A DNA stretch of 64,000 nt from CAZCTC01 sp964501335. Its GTDB lineage: Bacteria; Chloroflexota; Anaerolineae; B4-G1; SLSP01. Of the stretch, positions 16,076-24,790 are shown one piece after another (positions within the stretch are counted from its first letter, which is position 1; each line of letters begins with the position of its first letter). The notes beneath the pieces were generated by a model. It ran no database searches. It was not told the origin of the DNA and saw nothing but the letters and a program-made list of their open reading frames with translations. The stretch covers positions 62,001 through 126,000 of the forward strand of contig CAZCTC010000011.1 of assembly GCA_964501335.1 (NCBI GenBank), in the 5' to 3' direction. Position numbers and translations under genes: made by a program.

Positions 16076-17845
16076 TCAAGTCTTCCTCAGCCGCGCATAG
16101 AAACCCTGTTGTTCCATCAGTTCGGCCTGGGTGCCGCGCTCCACAATGCGGCCGTTTTTCAGCACCAGGATCTCATCCTGTGATTCCAGCCCCACCAGCC
16201 GATGGGTGATGCGGATCGTGGATCGCCCGGCCGTGAGCGGTTCCAGCGCCTGCAAAAGCTGTCGCTCGGTGCCCGGATCGAGATTGGCGGTCGCTTCATC
16301 CAGGATCAGCAGCGGAGCATCCTGCAATAAAGCCCGGGCGACGGCGAGCCGCTGCCGTTCTCCGCCGCTGAGCCGCAGGCCTGACTCTCCGATCCAGGTG
16401 TCGTAGCCGTCGGGCAGGCCGAGGATGAACTCGTGCAGCTGCGCCCGTTGGGCAGCGGCGATGAGTGCGGCATCGTCGGCTTCCGGGCGGGCCAGCCGCA
16501 GGTTTTCGCGGATTGTGCCGGCGAAGAGGTAGGTGGATTGAGAGACCACGCCGATCAGCCGGCTGAGCGCGGCCCGGTCGTATTCGCGCAAAGGGCGGCC
16601 GCCCAGCTCGATTTCTCCGTCGGAGTAATCCCAGAAGCGCAGCAGCAGATGGACCAGGGTGCTTTTGCCGGCGCCGCTGGGACCGACCAGGGTGATTTGC
16701 TTTCCCGGTTGCAGGGTGAAGTCGATATTTTCCAGAGCCGGCGGCAGGTCGGGGGCGTAACGGAAGGTGAGGTTGCGTACGCGCAGTTCCGGCGGATGGT
16801 TGGGTGTGAGGGGGAGCGGCGGCATGGCCGGCGGTTCGATCACGGCCGGCGGGATTTCCATCCAATCCAGGAGGCGCTGTGCGGCGGCGAGACTGCTGCC
16901 GAGCTGTTGGGCGGCCTGGAGCAGCGGGGCGGTGGCTTCAAAGACGGCCGGGATGCTGAGGGCCAGGACGGCCAGCATCACCCCGTCGAGCCGGCCGGCG
17001 CGTACGGCAGGAATCGCCAGGATCAGGGTCAGCGTAATTGTCAGCGCCGGCAGCCAGACGGCCAGCGCTTCATGCCAGGCGGTAAGCCGGGTTTGGGCGG
17101 CCTGGGCGGCGTTCAATTCGGTCCGGGCTTTGCGCAGTCGCTGGAGATAGGCTTCCTCTTGATTGAAGGCCAGCAGATCGGCCATTCCCTGCACGCCGTC
17201 GACGGTGCCGGCGGCCAGTTCTGCCCGGGCTGCCAGGAGGCGGGCGCCCGGTTTCAATCCCAGACGATAGAGCAGAAAGGGTAAAGCGATTCCCGACACG
17301 ATGAAGATGGCGGTCAGGAGCAGGGCGACGGCGGGAGCGAAGGTGCCGACGAAGGCGCAGTAGCCCGTTACCACGATTAAGGCGGTGAGCGGAGGGGCGA
17401 CGGCGCGGATGTAGAATTCCTGGAGTGTTTCGATGTCGGCGATGGCCCGGTTCAGGAGGTCGCCGCTGCGGCCGCGCCAGAGATGGGCCGGGGCGAGCGG
17501 TTCCAGGGCGGCGTAGAAGGCGACCCGCAATCGGGCGAGCAACCGGAAGTTGAGATCGTGGGAGATCAGCCGTTCGAGATAGCGGAAGCCGCCGCGGGTC
17601 AGGCCGAAGAAACGGACTCCGACGATGGCGACTTGCAGCGCGGCGATGGAGGGATGCAGGGCGGCGGTCGCGATCAGCCAGGCGGAGGTGCCGAGCAGGC
17701 CGATCCCGCCAGCGATGGCGGCGGCGCCGACCAGCACGGAGAGCGCGACCTGCGGCCAGAAGGGGCGCAAGGCCTTCAACAGCCAGCGCCCAGCCGAAGG
17801 GGCAACTCCGCCCGGATTTTTAGCGTGTAGCGTGTACGGATTCAT
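16076..17845 (-). CDS. cydC: Thiol reductant ABC exporter subunit CydC
   Basis: 589 residues from ATG 17845 (GGAAGG seven bases upstream; a TTG at 17860 is the alternative). Residues 25-320 hold six membrane helices of a type IV ABC exporter; residues 355-589 are the ATPase with Walker A GPSGAGKST, signature LSGGERQRLAVARA and Walker B LLILDEATANLD. CydC pairs with CydD to export glutathione or cysteine and is needed to assemble cytochrome bd; it may also bind haem. The pairing with cydA, cydB and cydD nearby fixes the identity against generic exporters. Unusually, about 965 bp of repeats separate it from cydD. Confidence 0.92.
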   Translation of the reverse strand: MNPYTLHAKNPGGVAPSAGRWLLKALRPFWPQVALSVLVGAAAIAGGIGLLGTSAWLIATAALHPSIAALQVAIVGVRFFGLTRGGFRYLERLISHDLNFRLLARLRVAFYAALEPLAPAHLWRGRSGDLLNRAIADIETLQEFYIRAVAPPLTALIVVTGYCAFVGTFAPAVALLLTAIFIVSGIALPFLLYRLGLKPGARLLAARAELAAGTVDGVQGMADLLAFNQEEAYLQRLRKARTELNAAQAAQTRLTAWHEALAVWLPALTITLTLILAIPAVRAGRLDGVMLAVLALSIPAVFEATAPLLQAAQQLGSSLAAAQRLLDWMEIPPAVIEPPAMPPLPLTPNHPPELRVRNLTFRYAPDLPPALENIDFTLQPGKQITLVGPSGAGKSTLVHLLLRFWDYSDGEIELGGRPLREYDRAALSRLIGVVSQSTYLFAGTIRENLRLARPEADDAALIAAAQRAQLHEFILGLPDGYDTWIGESGLRLSGGERQRLAVARALLQDAPLLILDEATANLDPGTERQLLQALEPLTAGRSTIRITHRLVGLESQDEILVLKNGRIVERGTQAELMEQQGFYARLRKT

Positions 17846-18810
17846 AGTGTTGCCTTCCAAGAGATATCACCGCAGAGTCACAGAGAAGAAGAGAGTCGAT
17901 TTTTTTAATAATGCAAGGCAGCCAGTATAGTTATGGAAAAGGCCCATGTTTTGGTGCGCATTCTGATGCACACGAAAACATAAACAAAAAAACTCTCTTT
18001 CCTGCTTCGCACCGCGCGTTTTCCTGGGGCTTCACCCCAGGCTACCTTAAGGTCGCCCCTTTGGGGCTGAGTATGTTCGACAAGAAGGCGCCCGCTAACG
18101 CGACGGGGGCAAAAAAGCTTATGTTTTCGTGCCTGGCCCTCACCCCCCGGCTTCCATATCAGGCAACTTAAGGCGCTGCGCCCATAGGGCTCCGGCCTTG
18201 TAGCGTCCCGCAAATGGCACTTTCCCTGTAAGGTACGACGCGCAGGATGGGGGGAGATAGTTTTTTATTCATTTTTTCGCGCGCCGCAGACGGCGCGCGA
18301 AAAAATGGGCTTTTTCTTCCCTTCTTTTCTGGGTGATTGCGGTTGCAAATAGCTTAAGTTGCCTAATATGCCCCCGGCCCCTTGCTTCGCACCGCGCGCG
18401 GGAGAGGGGGGAAGAGAGAGTGTCGTCGGCGTGGCTCTGGAAAAGGCCAAAGAAAGTAGACAGTAGAAAGTAGACAGCCTGTGTCGTCGGTGTGGCTCTG
18501 GAAAAGGCTATGTTTTCGTGCGCATTCTGATGCGCACGAAAACATAAACAAAAAAACTTTCTCTCGCCATCCAGCGCGTCGTATCTGACCGGGAAAAGAT
18601 CATTTGCGGGACGTTACAAGGCCGGGCTATTTTCAGGACAGAAAGCCATGCCGGGGGCGGCATCCCGAAGGATGAAAATAGATTGTTGGGTTAGAGGGCG
18701 CCCACACAGGGGCGCCCCTACATTGGTGGCATTTGGGTAGGGGCGGCCCGATGTGGCCGCCCTCGGGGAGATTTTGCACGGCGTGGCCTATTTTCAGGAC
18801 AGGTGATATG
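17846..18810. repeat. 965-bp repeat block splitting cydD from cydC
   Basis: Contains three hairpins of the family: 17946-17961/17966-17981 (two mismatches), 18270-18286/18291-18307 in forward composite, and 18510-18525/18530-18545 in reverse composite. Between them lie the CACCCCAGGCTACC / TTTGGGGCTGAG block (18023-18115), a broken hairpin followed by TGGCCCTCACCCCCC, a fragment with AGCTTAAGTTGCCTAAT shared with 42240 and 51940, TAGACAG runs (18449-18485), the GGGCGCCC palindromes (18693-18719) and the GGCGGCC stem. No gene is seen. Confidence 0.75.
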
Positions 18811-20619
18811 TTAATTTTCCCTGGCCCAGCGGGCATACCAGCCGCCGCGGGCCAGCAGATCGGCATGAGGGCCCGATTCGATCAGCCGGCCCTCATCCAA
18901 TACCCAGATCCAATCGGCGCGGGCGGCGGTGACCAGCCGATGGGCAATGGTCAAGACCGTGCGGCCGGTCATCAGTTGGGCCAGGGCTTCCTGAATCTGC
19001 CGTTCCTGGTCGGGATCGATATGGGAAGTCGGTTCATCCAGGATCAACAGCGGGGCATTTTTCAGAAAAGCGCGGGCCAGGGCCAGCCGTTGGGCCTCGC
19101 CGCCGCTGAGCCGCAGGCCGCGCTCGCCGATCAGCGTGGCGTAGCCGTCGGGCAGTTCGGCGATGAAGTTGTGGAGATCGGCCCGGCGGGCGGCGGCTTC
19201 GATTTCGGCTTCGGTGGCCTGCGGCGCGCCCAGCCGCAGGTTGTCGGCAAGTGAGCCGTGGAAGAGGTGCGGCTGTTGCGGCATCCAGGCGACCTGTCGC
19301 CGCCATTCGGCGGGAGAGAGGCTTTGCATGGGGGTATCGTCGATCAGGATCTCTCCCGTCGTGGGTTCGAGGAAGCGCAGCAGCAATTGGGCCACCGTGC
19401 TCTTGCCGGCGCCGCTGGGGCCCACCAGGGCCAGATGCCGGCCGGCTTCCAGTGTCAGCGAAAGCGATTCCAATGCCGGCCGCGGGGCATCGGGGTAGGT
19501 GTAGCTCACGTTGTTGAAATAAATTTTATTGGCATTTGGGGGGTGGGGCATATCGGGTAATTTTATCCCCCCCTGCCCCCCCTTTCCCCCGAGGGAAAGG
19601 GGGGGATAATTTGGCATTTGGGGCGCGTCCTGTAAGGACGCGCCCCAAATGCCGTTTATATTTTCCCCTTTTGTTTCCAGGATGGCGAAGATGCGCTTTG
19701 CGGCTGTCGTTCCGGAGATGCCGGCGTGAAAGCGCAGCCCCAGCAATCGGAACTGCCGGTAGAACTCCGGCGCCAGAATCAAAATAAAAAAGGCCGGCTC
19801 GAATTCCATCTTGCCGTAGAGCAGACGCAACCCGATCTCCACGGCAACCACCGCCGTGCTGAGCGTCGCCACCAGTTCCAGCACCAGGGCCGAAAGGAAA
19901 GCGATTTTCAGCGTATCCATAGTGGCTTTGCGAAAGGCATCGCTGACGTCGGCAATGCCGGCCAGAGCGTCGTGGCTGCGTCCCAACTGTTTCAACGTCG
20001 TCAGGCCCTGGAGGGTATCCAGAAAATGGGCGCCCATTCGGCGGAGCGAGGTCCATTGCCGGTGGGTGCGGGCCTCCGCCATTTCCCCGATCCATTGCAT
20101 AAAGACCGGCAGCAAGGGGGCCGTGATCAGCAAAATGGCGCCGGAGAGGAGATCGCGGGGAAAGATAAAGGCGAGCAGCGCGAGGGGGAGCAGGGCCGTG
20201 AGCGCCAGTTGAGGAAGATACTGACTGAAATAGGCGTCGAGCGACTCGATGCCGTCGTTGAAGGCCACCGTCAGTTCGCCGGTGCGTTCGTCGCGGGCGA
20301 AGGCGGGGCCGAGGGCGAACCAGCGGGCGGCCATTTCTTCGCGTAGTGAGTCCTTGACGAAGACAGCGATGCGGTGCGCGGTCCATTCGCCGGCCCAGGT
20401 CAGGCCGGCGCGGAGGGTGCCGAGTGCGGCGAAGGCGGCCAGTGGGGGCCCGAGTTGTTCCAGGCCGGCGCCTTCAAGGAAGGCTGCTGTGACGATGCGG
20501 CTGAGCAGGGCCGCGCCGGCGACCAGCGTCACGCCGGCGCCGGTCTGGCAGGCGAGGGTCGCCAGGGCCAGACCGCGCGCCGGCGCGGCGGTTTTCAATA
20601 GTTTAGGATCGAGGTTCAT
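18811..20619 (-). CDS. cydD: Thiol reductant ABC exporter subunit CydD with an in-frame repeat insertion
   Basis: 602 residues. Six membrane helices occupy residues 15-310; the ATPase domain (about 375-602) has GPSGAGKSTVAQLLLRF, LSGGEAQRLALARAF and LLILDEPTSHID. It partners CydC in cysteine/glutathione export for bd oxidase assembly. Between the membrane and ATPase parts lies a low-complexity insert of about 45 residues (rich in Pro, Gly, Asn) encoded by a two-hairpin intergenic repeat that keeps the frame open; without it the protein would be of normal size. The start has no visible Shine-Dalgarno, so translation may depend on the preceding gene or the hairpin at 20635. Confidence 0.9.
   Translation of the reverse strand: MNLDPKLLKTAAPARGLALATLACQTGAGVTLVAGAALLSRIVTAAFLEGAGLEQLGPPLAAFAALGTLRAGLTWAGEWTAHRIAVFVKDSLREEMAARWFALGPAFARDERTGELTVAFNDGIESLDAYFSQYLPQLALTALLPLALLAFIFPRDLLSGAILLITAPLLPVFMQWIGEMAEARTHRQWTSLRRMGAHFLDTLQGLTTLKQLGRSHDALAGIADVSDAFRKATMDTLKIAFLSALVLELVATLSTAVVAVEIGLRLLYGKMEFEPAFFILILAPEFYRQFRLLGLRFHAGISGTTAAKRIFAILETKGENINGIWGASLQDAPQMPNYPPLSLGGKGGQGGIKLPDMPHPPNANKIYFNNVSYTYPDAPRPALESLSLTLEAGRHLALVGPSGAGKSTVAQLLLRFLEPTTGEILIDDTPMQSLSPAEWRRQVAWMPQQPHLFHGSLADNLRLGAPQATEAEIEAAARRADLHNFIAELPDGYATLIGERGLRLSGGEAQRLALARAFLKNAPLLILDEPTSHIDPDQERQIQEALAQLMTGRTVLTIAHRLVTAARADWIWVLDEGRLIESGPHADLLARGGWYARWAREN
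19555..19660. repeat. Two-hairpin repeat inserted in frame within cydD
   Basis: A C-run/G-run stem centred near 19590 (CCCCTTTCCCCC and its complement) is followed by a perfect 19-bp stem 19613-19631/19635-19653 with GTA loop. Two intergenic copies with the same order and different but complementary second stems are at 42108-42192 and 51795-51886. Here it is translated as part of the linker before the ATPase domain. Confidence 0.8.
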
Positions 20620-20634
20620 GATCTAAACGATCGT

Positions 20635-20675
20635 ATTATTTTCGCGCGGCCTCGAAGAGGCCGCGCGAAAATAAT
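20635..20675. promoter_or_regulatory. Hairpin between cydB and cydD
   Basis: Perfect 19-bp stem (20635-20653/20657-20675), GAA loop, 15 bases before the cydD start codon on the minus strand. Read from plus it is followed by a T-run; read with the operon it is not. It could stabilise the cydAB message or reduce cydDC expression. Its loop differs from the TCTG norm. Confidence 0.5.
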
Positions 20676-20687
20676 GGCCTGTTTTTT

Positions 20688-21680
20688 TTAATATTCCAGG
20701 TCTTCGGGGCTGACGCGGTGGCGGAAGACCCAGTGGGCCCAGGCCTGATAGGCCAGGACGATGGGAACGAAGATGGCGGCCACAATGGTCATGATTTGCA
20801 GGGTGTAGGGGCTGGAAGAGGCGTTGTAGATGGTCAGGCTCAGGGCCGGGTCGGTGGTGGAGGGCATGACGTTGGGGTAGAGCCCGGCAAAGACCATCAC
20901 GACGGCGAAGATGATTGTCAGACTGGTTACCATGAAGGCGCGGCCGGTGCGGAACTGGAAGCGTACCGCGATCAGGGTCAGAGCCGTGAGCAGCGCGATG
21001 GACAGCGCGGCGGGTTTATGCGTGCCGGTGGTGAAGTAGCTCCAGACGATCCACAACGCGGCGGCGATCAGGGTGGGGAGCCAGAGTTTTTTGGCCAGCG
21101 TTTCGGAGCGTTCGCGGACCGGGGCGGGCGTCCTCAGGTTGAGGTACCAGGCGCCGTGGAGGGTGAAGAGAAGTACGAAGACGACGCCTCCCAGCAGCGA
21201 GAAGGGATTGAGCAGGGTGAAGAGCGAGCCGGTGAAGTTCATTTTGGCGTCGATGGGGACCCCTTGCATCAGATTGCTGACGGCGACACCCCAGAGAAGC
21301 GCCGGCAGGAATCCGCCCAGGAAGATCAGCCAGTCCCAGGTGCTGCGCCAGCGGGGTGATGCGAGCTGGCTGCGGAATTCAAAGGCGACGCCTCGCACTA
21401 TTAATGAGAAGAGCAGGATGACCAGAGCGAGGTAGAAGCCGCTGAAGAGCGTGGCATACCAGTTGGGGAAGGCGGCGAAGATAGCGCCGCCGGCAGTCAG
21501 CATCCAGACCTCATTGCCGTCCCAGACCGGGCCGATGGTATTGATGATCAGGCGGCGGTTCCGGTCGTTGTCGCCCAGGAAGGGGAGCAGGATGCCGGCG
21601 CCGTAATCGAAGCCTTCGAGCACAAAGAAGCCGGCGAAGAGTACACCGATTAAAATGAACCAGAGCGTGTTGAGATCCAT
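20688..21680 (-). CDS. cydB: Cytochrome bd ubiquinol/menaquinol oxidase subunit II
   Basis: 330 residues with eight to nine membrane helices, a little shorter than E. coli CydB (379). Conserved segments are VLEGFDYGAGILLPFLG, GPVWDGNEVWMLTAGGA and PNWYATLFSGFYLAL. With CydA it forms the bd oxidase, which reduces oxygen to water using quinol without pumping protons. It starts 10 bp after cydA with AGGAGGCGCATC as ribosome site, and is followed by 68 bp with a hairpin before cydD. Confidence 0.95.
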   Translation of the reverse strand: MDLNTLWFILIGVLFAGFFVLEGFDYGAGILLPFLGDNDRNRRLIINTIGPVWDGNEVWMLTAGGAIFAAFPNWYATLFSGFYLALVILLFSLIVRGVAFEFRSQLASPRWRSTWDWLIFLGGFLPALLWGVAVSNLMQGVPIDAKMNFTGSLFTLLNPFSLLGGVVFVLLFTLHGAWYLNLRTPAPVRERSETLAKKLWLPTLIAAALWIVWSYFTTGTHKPAALSIALLTALTLIAVRFQFRTGRAFMVTSLTIIFAVVMVFAGLYPNVMPSTTDPALSLTIYNASSSPYTLQIMTIVAAIFVPIVLAYQAWAHWVFRHRVSPEDLEY

Positions 21681-21690
21681 GATGCGCCTC

Positions 21691-23034
21691 CTAATGGGCC
21701 TCGACCGCGGGATCGCTGTGGGCGGCTTTGGCCAACAGCCGGATATCGACCAGCATTAAGATGCCGTAAATGAGGGTGAAGCCGATGAGTGAAATCCAGA
21801 GGTCGGTCACCGTCACATTGGGGGAGACGGCGGCCTCCAGTTTTTGCAGGCCGAGGACGATCCAGGGCTGGCGGCCGGTCTCGGTCAACAGCCAGCCGAA
21901 GGTGTTGGCCAGATAGGGCAAAGCGATGGCGAGCGGCAGGGCCTGGAGTATCAGTTTGGGCATGGGGCGTTTGAGGGCGAAGAGCAGGACAACGGCGAGG
22001 AGGGCGATGCCGGCCATCAAAGTCCCTGTGCCGACCATGATGCGGAAGCCCCAGAAGTTCAAGACGACGGGGGGGATGTAGTTGCCGGGGCCGTATTCCT
22101 GTTCGTAACGGGCCTGCAAATCTTTGAGCCCTTCGACTGGAGCGTTGGGATTGTTGTAGGCCAGGAGGCTGACCATGCCGGGGATACGGATGGGGGCGGA
22201 GGTGGTCTGGGCGCTTTCATCGATAGCGGCGACGAGGGAGAAGCCGGCCGATTGTTCGGTTTCCCAGAGCCCCTCGGCGGCGGCCATCTTGATCGGTTGC
22301 GTTTTCATCATATGCTGGCCCTGAGCGTGGCCGGCACCCATCACCATGATGGTGCCGATCAGGCCGTAGACGGCAGCGATGCGGAAGGAACGGATGAAGA
22401 CCTCGGAAGGGTTCTTTTTCAACAGGTGATAGGCGCTGATTCCCAGGACGAAGAAGGCGGCGGTGGTGACGCCGGAGAAGAGGACGTGGGGATATTGCAG
22501 CAGGACGTGCGGATTGGTCACCAGGGCACCGAAGTCGGCCATTTCAGCGCGGCCGTTGCGCAGGACGTAGCCGACCGGTTCCTGCATGAAGGAGTTGGCG
22601 ATGAGAATCCAGAGGGCGGAGAGGTTGGAGGCGATGGCGACGAGCCAGATGGCGGCGAGGTGCTGGCCTTTGGTGAGCTTTTTCCAGCCGAAGATCCAGA
22701 GTCCGAGGAAGGTGGATTCCAGGTAGAAGGCGAGGAGCGCTTCAATGGCGAGGGGGGCGCCGAAGATGTCGCCCATGAAGCGGGAATATTCCGACCAGTT
22801 CATGCCGAACTGGAATTCCTGGACGATCCCGGTGACGACGCCCATGGCAAAGTTGATGGCGAAGAGTTTGCCCCAGAACTTTGTCATCTGGCGGTAGGTC
22901 TCCCGGCCGGTACGGACATAAAGCGTTTCCATGATAGCGACTAAAATGGAGAGCCCCAGGGTCAAGGGGACGAAAAAGAAGTGGTACACCGTGGTAATGG
23001 CAAATTGCCAACGAGCCAGCGTCAATGCATCCAT
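21691..23034 (-). CDS. cydA: Cytochrome bd ubiquinol/menaquinol oxidase subunit I
   Basis: 447 residues. His18 (in YHFFFVPLTLG) matches the haem b595 ligand, and the GRQPW motif with nearby Met/His residues frames the haem and quinol sites; the EALLAFYLESTFLG helix carries the acidic residue pair of the haem d pocket. The Q loop between helices 6 and 7 is of the short type. It is the first gene of the cyd cluster, with a consensus promoter 85-110 bp upstream and ribosome site CCAGGAGGTAGCC. The oxidase has high oxygen affinity and works under low oxygen or stress. Confidence 0.95.
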   Translation of the reverse strand: MDALTLARWQFAITTVYHFFFVPLTLGLSILVAIMETLYVRTGRETYRQMTKFWGKLFAINFAMGVVTGIVQEFQFGMNWSEYSRFMGDIFGAPLAIEALLAFYLESTFLGLWIFGWKKLTKGQHLAAIWLVAIASNLSALWILIANSFMQEPVGYVLRNGRAEMADFGALVTNPHVLLQYPHVLFSGVTTAAFFVLGISAYHLLKKNPSEVFIRSFRIAAVYGLIGTIMVMGAGHAQGQHMMKTQPIKMAAAEGLWETEQSAGFSLVAAIDESAQTTSAPIRIPGMVSLLAYNNPNAPVEGLKDLQARYEQEYGPGNYIPPVVLNFWGFRIMVGTGTLMAGIALLAVVLLFALKRPMPKLILQALPLAIALPYLANTFGWLLTETGRQPWIVLGLQKLEAAVSPNVTVTDLWISLIGFTLIYGILMLVDIRLLAKAAHSDPAVEAH

Positions 23035-23125
23035 GACAGGCTACCTCCTGGTACTAAGGTTGCTTTAATGAATTGAGGCAAAAATTGCTATGCCAACGCG
23101 GACGAGGCTAACAGGACACAAATAG

Positions 23126-23153
23126 ATTATAAGGAACATCGTTTTATTGTCAA
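23126..23153 (-). promoter_or_regulatory. Consensus sigma-70 promoter for cydABDC
   Basis: On the minus strand TTGACA (23153-23148) and TATAAT (23131-23126) are both perfect, with a 16-bp spacer. The start of transcription would be near 23119, giving a leader of about 85 bases. A weak GGCA...TGCC inverted pair lies in the leader near 23075-23092; it does not match a known Rex or Fnr box well. Confidence 0.8.
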
Positions 23154-23853
23154 ATACGGGGGCGTGAAACGTGAAACGTGAAGAAGATCCGTCAGGGAAC
23201 TTTTAGATATCGTAGAAGTGTGATTTATTGAATCTGGAGTATACTCGTGCTTTGAAATAATGAAGGTGGCGGAGCGGTGCTTTGATGGGGAAAAAGAGAT
23301 TGTTGGGTTAGAGGGCGCCCACACAGGGGCGGTGTTCGCGTAGGGGGGCTCGATGTGGCTGTCCTAAGGTAAAAAAACTGGCCCTCCCCTCTGCTGGGGG
23401 GAGGGGCTCGGAGAGCATTGCCGGGGCGGTTCTGGAAAAGGCCAAAGAAAGTAAACAGTAGAAAGTAGACAGTAGACAGCCTATGTCGCCAGGTCGGCTC
23501 TGGAAAAGGCCATGTTTTCGTGCGCTGGCCCTCACCCCAACCCCTCCCTCATGTAGTTGTAAAGGGGAAGCGCGCTTTCAGGAGATTCTTTGTAAGGGTG
23601 CACGGCCGGCTTGGCGGTGAGGGGGAGGGGCTCAGAGAGCGTCGCCAGGGCGGCTCTGGAAAAGGCCAAAGAAAGTAAACAGTAGAAAGTAGACAGTAGA
23701 CAGCTCATGTCGCCGGGGCGGTTCTGGAAAAGGCCATGTTTTCGTGCGCATTCTGATGCGCACGAAAACATAAACAAAAAAACCTCTCTCCCGATCCAGC
23801 GCGGCGTATCTTAGAGGAAAGGCTTCTTGTGCGGGTGAGGGGATTTTCCCAGC

Positions 23854-23950
23854 AGGTGCAACGCACTCTGATCTTGCAATGACAGGCGACTTGCCTTCAG
23901 GTTAAGCTGTTTGAATTGTCGGTTCTATGGATAGAAAGTGCGTCGCACCT
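23854..23950. mobile_element. 97-bp MITE-like element, copy B
   Basis: Same 14-base inverted ends as copy A (23854-23867 and 23937-23950), same length, and most internal bases shared; differences cluster in the centre. It too sits in a reverse composite just before a coding region (start at 23989). Confidence 0.65.
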
Positions 23951-23988
23951 TAACGAGGGCTATTTTCAGAACAGATCGAGGGGATTTT

Positions 23989-24777
23989 ATGGTAATACGA
24001 ACTCTTCCCAATTATCGGTTGACTGTGATCATGGCGCGCGAGGCGCCGCGGGCCGTTATTTTTCGGCAGGGGCCGAGACTGTTGGTCGAGTTGATCCTCT
24101 GGCATACGGATACGGATGAATTTGTCCGCGGGCAGTGGTTCAAGGGGGAGATCGAGGCCTGGAAAGCGGATCTGTCACCGGATGGGACGAAGCTGATCTA
24201 TACGGCCAGAAGGCACAAGCGGGTGCATTGGAAGGATAAAGAAACCGGGTATTCCTGGACGGCGATCAGCAAACCGCCTTATCTGACGGCCGTGGCTTTC
24301 TGGCCGGGGGTGTTCGACGGATATTTTGAAGGAAACGATTCGGTAATTTTGAATTGTTGGGGAGATGTGAGCAAAGCCCATTTACATCGGGTGCCGGAGG
24401 GCTTGAAGGTTAATTTTTCTACCGACAACTTGTGGCATAGCCATGCCTATGTTTATGAGAAATGGGAATCGGGATCTTCGCCTGCGTATAAGTTTTTGCC
24501 GCATGTATCTGGATTGTACAGGCTTGTGATGTTTGTTCACAGCTGGGAATCTCCTGAATTTTCCCGGGTTGTCGATGAGGCTGGAGAGTCGGTGGTGAAT
24601 ACGGAGGGGGTTTCCTGGGGGGATTGGGATCAACGGGGACGGTTGGTGCTGGTCAAAGAGGGGCGGCTGTGGATTGGGGAGCCGGTGGAAGGGGGCTTTC
24701 AGATGCGGGAGCTGGCCGATTTTCGGGAGGACCGGTTCGAGCCGGTGGTCGCGCCGGACTGGGCGAAGGTGTGGTAG
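23989..24777 (+). CDS. Propeller-like protein, copy 1 of a pair
   Basis: 262 residues from ATG 23989 (CGAGGGGATTTT upstream); the frame from 23938 lies in repeat DNA. No signal peptide. Short strands recur with WD-like turns: DLSPDGTKLIYTA, TAISKPPYLTAVAFW, SWGDWDQRGRLVLVKEGRLW and the ending FEPVVAPDWAKVW. I read it as a small beta-propeller or half-propeller, but no named family is certain. Its sister is at 25629-26474, and each is followed by a DUF3592-type gene, so a two-gene unit was duplicated. The partner starts 13 bp after its stop. Confidence 0.55.
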   Translation: MVIRTLPNYRLTVIMAREAPRAVIFRQGPRLLVELILWHTDTDEFVRGQWFKGEIEAWKADLSPDGTKLIYTARRHKRVHWKDKETGYSWTAISKPPYLTAVAFWPGVFDGYFEGNDSVILNCWGDVSKAHLHRVPEGLKVNFSTDNLWHSHAYVYEKWESGSSPAYKFLPHVSGLYRLVMFVHSWESPEFSRVVDEAGESVVNTEGVSWGDWDQRGRLVLVKEGRLWIGEPVEGGFQMRELADFREDRFEPVVAPDWAKVW

Positions 24778-24790
24778 GAGGGCAGATAAG

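Larger units (their letters stand above)
23035..23988. repeat. cyd promoter region followed by mosaic repeats
   Basis: The first 125 bases hold the cydA leader and promoter. From 23165 there is a GAAACGTGAAACGTG run, then a GGGCGCCC palindrome fragment, a TAGACAG run (23445-23483), a reverse composite whose hairpin is broken after the left arm by TGGCCCTCACCCC (23529-23640), a second TAGACAG run, and an intact hairpin 23736-23751/23756-23771 with A-run. The 97-bp element copy B ends the block 38 bp before the next start codon. Confidence 0.75.
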
